A stretch of DNA of 28,209 bases, taken from positions 1 to 28,209 of the forward strand of contig JADGJA010000243.1 in the NCBI GenBank assembly GCA_027596035.1, written 5' to 3'. The position numbers and the translations under genes were made by a program. Source of the DNA: Thoreauomyces humboldtii. Its lineage: Eukaryota; Chytridiomycota; Chytridiomycetes; Spizellomycetales; Powellomycetaceae. Below are positions 1 to 9,140 of the stretch, piece after piece; the first letter of the stretch is position 1; every line of letters starts with the position of its first letter. Under the pieces are notes generated by a model. That model worked only from the letters and a program-made list of their open reading frames with translations, was not told the DNA's origin and made no database searches.

Positions 1-894
1 GGGGTGAAACGGCATGCGACGTGGCAGGATTCAGGCCAAGCAAAACGGCCGGGTTCCCGAAGTGGACAGCGCACAGTCACGCCCGTTGTGAGCCTCCGTA
101 CACCTGTATCGTACTGTAGTCTTGTACGCTACCAGTACCGCACACGCATCCATGGATGAGCGCAACACGGTCAATGTCACTGTCCGCTGAAGTGGCCGCT
201 GCTGCTGCTGTGGACACAAAAATTGGCACATTTGGTGGTGATCGGAAGGAATAGCGTTATCCAGTACCGGTATCAGCGTAGCTGTCTTATAGGCATCTTT
301 CCGATGACTTCTGACGGAATGACCTACTTCGTATACCGGAAAGTCGGATTTACGACTGCCCTACCCGCGGAATTCTCGGAATTCAATAATGCCCTGTTAT
401 TGGCTCCTCTCATTGTTCTCATTCGTCCTATCGCAAGGGTCAGTCAAGTCCTGGCTTATCTTGTAGAGCAGGGTCGACCCGCAATGCATTGATTAAGCTC
501 ATACTGCTCTCATTTGAGCCCATATCATCGATCTTCCGAGGATGTCTGGCAGAGAGCTTTACGTAACTGTACAGTAGCTGTCTGCGTTGTTCGGCACATG
601 CTTGTCACTGGGCATTGGCAATCATCGGACAGACCATGAATCGAGCAGCGAGGCCATCGAATAGCACAGCTACAAGGACATTTGACGATGTTCGAGTGAA
701 GTAACAGAGTCTCTTGCGACCTTTGTCCAGGGTACACACTGTGTGTGTGAGGGAGGTGATTCTGGTGAACGCGGGGGGAGACGAGCTGTCGAAAGTAAGA
801 GTCCGGCGCTGAACGCAGAGTTTCCCAACAGCGTCGTCGCCCCCGCCTTCTCTCACTCTCTCGACCCAACTTCTAGGTAGGTTCGCTGAAGGTC

Positions 895-922
895 CCATCC
901 ATCCATCCATCCATCCGTCCGT
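895..922. repeat. CCAT tetranucleotide microsatellite
   Basis: About five perfect copies of CCAT are followed by degenerate CCGT and CTGT units. It lies about 500 bp upstream of the RPL6 start codon. I see no coding role. Confidence 0.85.
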
Positions 923-1225
923 CTGTTCCATCGCCTCGTCGGACCCTCGCAGGAGAGAACAATGTAGGGAGAATCGCCGAACCTACGGATCGTCGGGCGA
1001 CTGGATGTTCGGAATCGAAGTCCTACTTGTGGAGGCAGGGCCCACTTGTGCTTCGGAAATGGCGACATGAGTGCTGCCCGACTTTGGCGACACCTCACCC
1101 CGTTCATCTTGGGAAGCATCTCGCCTGCTCTAGCTACTCGGGACTTTGGAGAAACTTGCGACATGCTCTGTTCATGGGTGCAAAGACTATCCGGACTGGG
1201 GGACATGGGGGAGGATCGTTTCAGT

Positions 1226-1277
1226 GAACGACAGGACCTACTTGGAACGACAGGGTTTACTTGGAATGACAGGGTGT
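1226..1277. repeat. 19-bp tandem repeat upstream of RPL6
   Basis: Nearly three copies of a 19-bp unit begin at 1226, 1245 and 1264. Each starts GAACGACAGG or GAATGACAGG; the first two end in ACTTG. The copies differ by a few bases. The array sits about 155 bp before the RPL6 start codon, in the expected promoter or leader region. Confidence 0.75.
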
Positions 1278-1431
1278 GGCGACACATCATGGAAAAGCGC
1301 TGGAAGGCAGGAGGAGAGGGTGGATGGGCACTGCGATCCTGCCAGAGAGAACACGACCTGGCTTCGGAGATTTCTGGGGAGCAGCGACCGGATTCTGACG
1401 TTACTCCTTTTCCAGTGGAACAACGTCAGCA

Positions 1432-2208
1432 ATGGCCCACGCTCCCAGCAACCCTTCGATCGCCCCTGGCGTCAGCCGGTACTCTCGCTCGACTTCTTAC
1501 GCCAAGAAGGGTCTCTTCAAGAAGACGAAGCAGACCGCCCCTGCGAAGGCCGCTGCCCCCGCTTCCACCAAGACCGTCGAGGTCGGAGGTGCTAAGAACG
1601 CTAAGACCCGTGTCGTTCCCACCAACAAGCCCTCGCGCTTCTACCTCGCGGAGGACGCACCTGTCCCCAAGAAGTCCCGCAAGACGGCTCGCCCCACCAA
1701 GCTGCGTGCTTCCATCACCCCCGGAACCGTTCTCATCGTTCTGTCCGGCAAGTACCGCGGCAAGCGTGTTGTGTTCCTGAAGCAGCTCGAGTCTGGCCTC
1801 TTGCTCGTGACTGGACCCCACAAGGTCAACGGTGTCCCCATCCGTCGCGTCAACCAGGCGTACGTCATTGCTACCTCCACCAAGCTTGACCTGTCCGGTG
1901 TCCAGACCGAGAAGTTCACCGACGTTTACTTCAAGCGCGAGAAGGAGTCTAAGAAGGCCGCCACTGAGGAAGCCCTCTTCGACGCCAGCAAGGTCAGACG
2001 GTGGAGCCGGAAGTTACTAGCGTGAAGACTTGCTAATGTGGCGTTTTGTTTATAGAAGAAGGAGACCCCCGCCGCTCGTCTCCAGGACCAGCGGGAGGTT
2101 GACAAGGCGATCCTTGCCATTGTCAAGAAGGACCGTGTCCTTAAGGCCTACCTCAACTCCACCTTTGCTCTTAGCCGAGGCCAGTTCCCCCACCTCATGA
2201 AGTTCTAG
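1432..2208 (+). CDS. RPL6: 60S ribosomal protein eL6 (L6)
   Basis: Structural protein of the large cytosolic ribosomal subunit. Two exons, 1432-1992 and 2056-2208, joined in phase 0, give 237 residues, the normal fungal eL6 length. The intron (1993-2055) has donor GTCAGA, a TGCTAAT branch site and acceptor TTTATAG. The N-terminus has the basic eL6 tail ([21 protein letters not shown]). The central KOW/SH3-like region reads [20 protein letters not shown], followed by [15 protein letters not shown]. The C-terminus ends in [10 protein letters not shown], close to other fungal eL6 proteins. Without splicing the frame runs only 10 codons past the exon, so the intron is needed. Third positions are strongly C-rich, fitting high expression. 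The stop is TAG. The start is the first ATG before the conserved N-terminus. Confidence 0.97.
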
Positions 2209-2239
2209 AGAGATGAACGTGTCGCAGGTGGATTGGGTG

Positions 2240-2245
2240 AATAAA
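2240..2245 (+). promoter_or_regulatory. Candidate polyadenylation signal of RPL6
   Basis: A perfect AATAAA hexamer lies 32 nt after the RPL6 stop codon on the same strand, a plausible spacing for 3' end formation. Fungi do not strictly need this hexamer, so the call is tentative. Confidence 0.5.
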
Positions 2246-2367
2246 TGATTGTTGAATGCCATCTCGACGACCGTGCGTAGAAAGGTTCCCGGGGGTATCA
2301 CGCGTTCTTCCTGGTCGGAGCACAGGATGATATACGAGCGAGGTGTCGCGGATGTCATGTTATTGGC

Positions 2368-2427
2368 TACCGCGAAACCGCGAACTTGTCACCTAGCGTA
2401 CCGCGAAACCGAAACTTGTCACCTTTC
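2368..2427. repeat. 31-bp direct tandem duplication
   Basis: Two adjacent copies start at 2368 and 2399. Both open with TACCGCGAAACCG and share AACTTGTCACCT, with a small internal difference and a short length change. The array sits about 250 bp upstream of the RAB6 start codon. Confidence 0.85.
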
Positions 2428-2678
2428 TCACGGCATCCACGGAAACTATGGGGACTTGAGACTTGGCGGGATAACCTTGCGGAACCACAGGCGTCGGACC
2501 GTTCTTCTTGTCAAGTGCCCGTCCTCTTCCCTTCTTTAGCGATAGCATCTGCACTGCCAGGCAACTCGTCGCTCTTCGGACCGTACCGATAATCGGTCTT
2601 TCCTGCCTGGCTCTCTTCGTCACGCATTTCTCTCACCCCCGAACCCGAAGACACTATCCACCGTGACTTCCCGCCATA

Positions 2679-3587
<909 letters not shown>

Positions 3588-4135
3588 ATGTTCTGCCTCA
3601 AGCGTAGAGCTGCAGATATCATAGATCGATAGAAGGCCCCTCTCGGTCTGTTTCTGTCTCACCTCTGCAAATTTCTTCATGATCACCGGCAATCAAGCAG
3701 GTGTTAGAATTGGCAGAAAAGATGGGGATAGATGCTTGTCAGAACCGAAGGCGCACATCGGGCTTGCGAGCAGAGTTTAGCATGTAAAAAGGGCAGAAGC
3801 ATATCACCCCACCTGTGCTCATTTGCTTCGAAGCAAGCTGCTAGAAGCATGAAAGCACTTTATCACTATCCACCGGGAGCATGCCAGCGCCTAAACAGGG
3901 AGAACAGAGTGTACTTACTGTACCTGTAGAAAACTTGGGTTCCCGGACCTCCCCGCCTCCTCACAATTCCGCTTTTACGGAGGGCGAAGGCAGGTGTGCG
4001 ACATGCCTCGAACATTAGGAGATACCAGAGCATACACATTAGTACAGGAAAGATGTGGGCCGAAAAAGATCTGTTATGATATTGTGCACCTTGACCGTAG
4101 ATGCGGAGTGCAATACGGCAATCTGACCAAATAAT
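3588..4135. other. Intergenic region between RAB6 and the iron-ADH gene
   Basis: This 548-bp spacer lies between convergent genes, so it should hold two 3' ends and no promoter for either. The frame at 3732-3929 resembles nothing I know. No repeat or RNA gene is apparent. Confidence 0.55.
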
Positions 4136-5323
4136 CTAGTACAGTCCCTCTACCAATCGCCGTACCCCCTCCAACTCCCTACGCTCGTCAACAGTCAGCT
4201 CGCCTTTCTTGTTCAGGCCGCGGGTGGCCCTGCCGACAATGATCTCGGCCTCCTCCTTCCCAACGCCCTTCTCGGACAGCGTTGTCTTAAAGCCTAGGCG
4301 TTCGACAAGATCCAAAATGGCGTCTCCAACGGCGTCAGCATCCCTCACGAGATCACCGGACCCTTTTGCACCATTTGAAACAAATGGAAGGAGGGCGGCG
4401 ATCTTCGCGGCATGCACGTCGCTTGCTCGCGCTTTGAGCTTCACAACATGACCAAGGGTCAAGCACGAGGTGATGCCATGCGGAATCTGGTAAGGTGAAC
4501 CAAGGGCGTATCCGAGGGCGTGCGAAAGACCCAGTCCTTGGCTGCCTGTGTTTCCACCAAGAAAGGCGTATGAAGCGAAGGCTGCCAGAAAGAGGCGGAT
4601 AATGACGGCAGTGTCCTTTGGATCCTTCTTGTACTTCGGTAAGAGATCAAACAGCTCTTTCGCAGCTGATTGAGCGACAAGTTGGCACGGGATCCAAGTT
4701 GCGTTTGGATGATACTGAAGCTCAACAGCGTGGTCGAGCGCGCGGATACCCGTGCTGGCGAAGAGGTCGGGAGGGGTGTGAAGGGCAAATATGGGATCGT
4801 AGAAAACGAAAGCGGGCAAGCATCTTGGGTCCTTGATGGCAGTCTTGGTCCCATCAGCTTGCGTGTAGCCTGCGCTAGCCGCACACTCGGCTGCACTCAG
4901 TGTGGTAGGAATGCTGACGTGCAGAAGAAATTGACCGAGCTTTTCATTGACTCTGAAGCTGATAGCCTTTGCAGAATCGATGGGAGAACCGCCGCCAACG
5001 GAGATGATTGTGTCGATATTTCTATCCTGTAGCACCTGCTCAGTGGCATCGTCGAGTTGAGCGACGGGTGCGTGTTGTTTGATGTTGCTGAAAGTGCCTG
5101 CGTGGCGGTTGCCCAGAAGAGATTGTAGGTCCGCGATCAGTGGTGTTTTTATCGCCAAGCTGTTCCCAGTGACAATGAATGCACGTGACTGCGGCGTGGG
5201 AAGACTGGAAAGGAGATGCTCCTTAACGACGCCTGATCCGTAACGCAGCGCCTGTAGCTTGCTTGGCTCATACAATCCGGAGAGTTGCGAGCTCGTGGCG
5301 GGCTTAGTGGGTATAGCGGACAT
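4136..5323 (-). CDS. Iron-ADH family oxidoreductase, maleylacetate-reductase-like
   Basis: Intronless gene of 395 residues, a normal length for the dehydroquinate-synthase-like / iron-containing alcohol dehydrogenase fold. The NAD(P)-binding signature GGGSPIDSAKA is at residues 110-120 and IPTTLSAAE near 138-145. The metal/substrate-site region reads TGIRALDHAVE (191-201), then GLSHALGYALG (265-275) and PYQIPHGITS. The Asp that usually precedes the first metal-binding His in iron ADHs aligns with Arg194. Maleylacetate reductases also lack that Asp, so this looks MAR-like. Such enzymes reduce maleylacetate to 3-oxoadipate in aromatic catabolism, but the substrate here is unknown. The gene lies downstream of EPL1 on the same strand. 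Stop is TAG. Family is certain; substrate is not. Confidence 0.9.
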   Translation of the reverse strand: MSAIPTKPATSSQLSGLYEPSKLQALRYGSGVVKEHLLSSLPTPQSRAFIVTGNSLAIKTPLIADLQSLLGNRHAGTFSNIKQHAPVAQLDDATEQVLQDRNIDTIISVGGGSPIDSAKAISFRVNEKLGQFLLHVSIPTTLSAAECAASAGYTQADGTKTAIKDPRCLPAFVFYDPIFALHTPPDLFASTGIRALDHAVELQYHPNATWIPCQLVAQSAAKELFDLLPKYKKDPKDTAVIIRLFLAAFASYAFLGGNTGSQGLGLSHALGYALGSPYQIPHGITSCLTLGHVVKLKARASDVHAAKIAALLPFVSNGAKGSGDLVRDADAVGDAILDLVERLGFKTTLSEKGVGKEEAEIIVGRATRGLNKKGELTVDERRELEGVRRLVEGLY

Positions 5324-5760
5324 GGCGGGTAGTGCGGCTATTTACTGGTGGGTGAGCTATTTACCTGAGGCTGGGTCGTCATTTTTGCATGCAGCACCAT
5401 GAATGGCTGTGTAATATATGAATCCGATGATCCGGCAGCAACTTCGCACCTCACTCGCAGAATTTCCGAGCGAGTTGTTTAGATAAAGATTTGATTGAAG
5501 TAGCTTGGATGATGAGGTGGAAGTTGGAAGTGCTAAGGATACTGCTCGGATGTTATGTATTATTGTGAGGGATCGAGGAGAGAACACCTTTTATAGGATT
5601 GTGGCTGGAGTGGCCAAGAGTCGACAGAGAGGATAGCTTCTACGGGGAAGGGCGAGACCGCACTAGACGCCGTGTTAAAGACAGGGTACGGTTGGTAGTG
5701 ATGCGAGGTCGCAAGGGGTTGTTGGAGTTGATGTGTGATGACTTGATTCGCCAGTTGCCT
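5324..5760. other. Spacer between EPL1 3' end and iron-ADH start
   Basis: This 437-bp stretch contains the EPL1 3' end and the promoter of the iron-ADH gene, both on minus. Short frames on both strands have no recognisable content. No clear TATA box or repeat. Confidence 0.55.
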
Positions 5761-8700
5761 TCAGTGCGCCGGCTGGTGAAACGAACTTTGCTGCATGTTG
5801 AAATGGATTTGGTGCGATTGCGGCTGCTGTTGCTGAGCTAAGTATGCATGGAAATGGACCACGTCCCCGCTGCCGTTTCCCTGCGATTGAGTGTTTTCCA
5901 AAGTTGTATTACTGAGGCATTCTCCCGCTCGCAGATTCTGTATGGCAGCGTGGGCGCGAACTTGTTGCTGGGGATTCATCTGCCTCGTGAAGTTACTGGG
6001 CGTGGTATCGCGGGACGAATCAAGTCCGGTATATAAGGTAACCCCTTGAGAGGAAGGTTGGGGCAAAGTGGGAATCGTTCGCTGAAGCATGTGATGATGC
6101 TGCACCTGCTGCGGGAATCGCTCCTGCTGAAGCGCATGCTGGTGCTGGTGTGCACGGACAGGCTGATGTTGCCGGTGCATCATTTGCAGTGTTGGGGCGG
6201 CTTGGTACTGATGCGCTTGATGCTGCTGACGGTTATTTTGAGCCTTGGGAAGGGCACCACCTGCTTGAGTGGAGGTGCCAGGTATCAGCTGATGAGCAGG
6301 CGTAGCTGGAGAGTCGTGAGCTAATAATACAAATGATGAGCAGGCGGGCTTGGCAGGCGATATTGACTGCGAATTGCTGGAGCTGCGGAGGGGGCCGTTG
6401 GACTGAATCAATCCGGCTGTAGAGATAACGCCCGCATTGGAAAGACCGGCTATAGTGCCATCCCTAAGAGGGTTTTCTGCCAAGGCATGTTGCTGCACAT
6501 GCTGCACGTTTTGCATCTGCTGATACTGCTGCCTTCGCTGTTCGGCTTGCCGTGATGCTTGCTGCATCATGGCTTTGATCATCGAGGTCCTTGGGTCTAG
6601 AGTTTGCAGCCGTCGCTTCTGAGGAGCAGCCGACGGCTTACCGTTGGGCTCCATACCTTTAGGCAGGCGCTTTCTTGACAGTCCTTTGAGACCCATAGGC
6701 GTTGCAGGAGCATCAGGATGAGCGCTATCTGAAGCACGGACAACTTCCGGAGGTGCATATACGCTTTCCTCCGCGCGTTGGAGTGAGTTCAAAGGGCGTA
6801 GTGCAACTTGTCCTGGATGTCCCGGCTTGCTCATCAGCGCAAAAAGCACTTCACCCCCTTTCGAAGAGGCAATGGAAGCCCGGTACATAATTTGACTGAG
6901 GGGATGCGTCAGTACACATCGTGGGCAGTCCGTAATCGAGCGAGACTTACCGTGTAGTGTCTCCAATGTGAACCACCTGTTCGGCATCTACTTCATCATC
7001 GCTGTTGTCGAAAATGTAACGCTGTATAACTGGATCCGGCTGTTCCGACACTGGAATTACTATCTCCTGCCAGGGGCGACGAGACAAGTCGGATAGTCTT
7101 CTCGCGGTAAAGGTCCCCAGCCAATTGCTTTGGCTCACGTGACGATCTATGTGAATTCGGCCCCCTCTCCCTATCCTTTTTCGACCGAATGGTATCGGAG
7201 GTTTCACGTCGCTCTCAACATCATCAGCAGTGACGTCTCGATGCAGTCGTGCGGACCGGATATCGTTCCGTCAGCATGCAGCTGCTCGGGATCTTGAGGC
7301 TGGAACGTACGGACTGTGAAAGTTCTCGAGGTCAGCATAGCGACAGGAACCTCGCTCTCAATCCATAAGCCATAAACCAAACCATAAATACCTCGGTTAT
7401 GTCTAGCCAGCCCTGGCTGTATTCCAGCATTTTCTTCTTTCTCGCTCTACCTCCTGGCGTCAACGCATCGCATTCTCTCGCAGACTTGTGCAGTCGATGT
7501 TCCAAAGTCACCAGCTGAGCTGGAATTTGTAATGTTCCGACAGGACGCATGATGCTCTTCTCAACCAGCCGTCGAACTTCAGAGCCGAGGTCACTCTCTT
7601 TTTCTGACGTCACAATCCCGAGCTTCTTCTTGATGCGGCGAACCAGCACCCGCTGTTCAAATACCAGGTGCTCAAGGACGATGCTTTCCTTGCGAGCAGC
7701 TTCACGATTTGTGATGAGTTCCAAGATCTGACGAGCTTCGTTCATTTCATCCCGTAGTCGGCGCAGCTTTTCCAAACTTTGTGAGTCTGCGCGGACGGTC
7801 CTGGTCTTGCGAACAGTTTGGACTTCTCGTCGTCGAAAGCAGACGTAGGGATCATTATCGGTTTTGGCAAGCCAGCTTTCCGAAAACTATCGAAAGTGGT
7901 TGGTGTGCTATTCGGATGGAATCCCCGGCGTTTTGAATGTACCTTCAACTTCGGCAGGAGAGATACTCCTCTGCGCAAGGAATACCGACGAGACTTCCAG
8001 TTTTCGTAGATCGCAGGAGCAACAGCAAGAAGCGGGATGAGCTTCGGCTGTTCATTTTTTAAACTCTTTCTGCACTCGTCGAATGTTGGCGGCTCGCCAG
8101 AGACCTACAACATTTCGCCGAGCACATGAGCGAGGAATTACATCATTATTTACCACGTGACATGGCCTAACCTAACATACATATCATTATCTCTCGAACT
8201 GATCGTCCGAGAGTTGTGGGCCGCTGTCAGCAGCACTTGTTCTTGCCTCATCCAGCAAGACGGCATCAACATTGTCGAGGTTGTACGGACACCCGATGAC
8301 ATCTTCGATAGGTGCAGAAAAGCGAACCGGTGATTTGGGTTGGTGGAAGGTACTCGAGTAGAACTTCTGGTAGTTGCCGATGACGCGCAATGCATCTGGC
8401 GTTGGGATGATGACATGCCCTTGGAGGAGCCCAGTCTGATGACTCGCGATAAGGGCAGCTTGCAGATGATGTTCCTGGCCACAGAGAGGAACATGAAGGA
8501 GTTGAGCATTATGGGGCGGTGAGATTGAAAGGGAGGAGGACGCTGTCCAAAAGGTCCCGCGTAATTCGGGAATCGGGACGCTGACGCTTGAAAACGCGGA
8601 CCACTTACTTCTTTTTCCTCCTTCTCCACTCCTGTGGCAACCCGATGTATGCCTCTGTCCAGGAAAGCAGACTGCTCCAGGTCCGGAATTTCGTCATAGC

Positions 8701-8773
8701 GATAGCATGGAAGAGCACGCTTCACGTCGATTCTTCGAGACCGTAAGCCAGCCCCAGTCTGGGCGGGCGACAT
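5761..8773 (-). CDS. EPL1: Enhancer of polycomb-like protein Epl1 (NuA4 subunit), with in-frame stops
   Basis: Scaffold subunit of the NuA4/TIP60 histone acetyltransferase, nuclear. Exons by eye: 8773-8609, 8474-8181, 8104-7943, 7886-7392, 7213-6951 and 6895-5761, about 835 residues. The EPL1 domain begins RRIDVKRALPCYRYDEIPDL, continues GVEKEEKE joined to EHHLQAALIASHQTG, then IIPTPDALRVIGNYQKFY, KSPVRFSAPIED, AIYENWKSRR and LLPKLKF, and ends DNDPYVCFRRREVQTVRKTR with a coiled coil (LEKLRRLRDEMNEARQILEL). FGRKRIGRGGRIHIDR follows. The C-terminal 380 residues are Gln/His-rich, typical of Epl1. After SDDQFER exon 2 reads TAA TGA in frame (8189-8184) before a good GTATGT donor (8180). The exon 5 acceptor near 7214 is the least certain junction. 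Divergent from HRQ1. Confidence 0.92.
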
Positions 8774-9140
8774 CTGTCAGTTGTATTTGGAAATGTCGCG
8801 AGATTACTCTTTTGCGCATCGCCAGAAAAGAGGCTTGGCTAGGAGATCGTCGCAACTCAGGACTTCAGAATGGCTCGTAGTATTCTCGTTGTCGTCAAAA
8901 GCCTGTGAAGGTAGACATGGTCTGCCTGGCTGCTGGCCTGCTGCGCGAAGCTGCGCATTAAAAGGCAAGGACTTGAGTATAGGGCTAGGGTTAGGAGTTT
9001 AGGAGAGTGACGATATACTTCCGTCCCTCTGCATTGCCGTAGTCCATGAAGGTGGCTCTCCACCTGCTCAGCATCTCCTGCCCTGTTTCGCCTGCAGTAG
9101 CCTCCGTTCCATTATTGGCGCCTTTTCGACCGTATGTGAC
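8774..9140. promoter_or_regulatory. Divergent EPL1/HRQ1 promoter
   Basis: This 367-bp gap separates the start codons of two head-to-head genes, EPL1 (minus) and HRQ1 (plus), so it must hold both promoters and leaders. The only distinctive motif is a telobox-like CTAGGGTTAGG at 8985-8995. No TATA box is evident. Confidence 0.65.
8985..8995 (+). promoter_or_regulatory. Telobox-like TTAGGG motif
   Basis: CTAGGGTTAGG in the EPL1/HRQ1 divergent promoter resembles sites bound by Tbf1/Teb1-type Myb proteins, which act at internal promoters in some fungi. There is one copy only, so chance is possible. Confidence 0.25.

Larger units (their letters stand above)
1..1431. other. 5' flank of RPL6, no supported gene
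   Basis: No reading frame here looks like a known family. The longest candidates (for example 223-492 on plus) are unremarkable in composition and I recognise none. The last few hundred bases must hold the RPL6 promoter and 5' leader. A pyrimidine-rich stretch ending in CAG at about 1415 could be the acceptor of a leader intron, but this is not proven. A CCAT microsatellite and a 19-bp tandem repeat are listed separately. Confidence 0.6.
2209..2678. other. RPL6-RAB6 intergenic region
   Basis: This 470-bp spacer between two plus-strand genes carries the RPL6 3' end, a 31-bp tandem duplication (2368-2427) and the RAB6 promoter and leader. No coding frame is supported. Confidence 0.6.

Noticed and set aside
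223..492. Plus frame of 89 codons near the left edge
   Set aside because: No recognisable motif, no neighbouring exon, and start and stop are consistent with chance.
1046..1780. Plus frame of 244 codons upstream of and overlapping RPL6
   Set aside because: Its second half is an out-of-frame reading of RPL6 (Arg/Pro/Ser-rich). The first half is promoter and leader with repeats.
5761..6600. CTG/CAG-rich stretch as a microsatellite
   Set aside because: It is the coding region for the Gln/His-rich tail of Epl1, with mixed CAG, CAA and CAT codons, not a simple repeat.
8181..8192. Reassigned stop codons as an explanation for EPL1
   Set aside because: TGA ends RAB6, EPL1 and the F-box gene normally, and no other modelled exon contains an in-frame TAA or TGA. 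A local indel or splice oddity is simpler.
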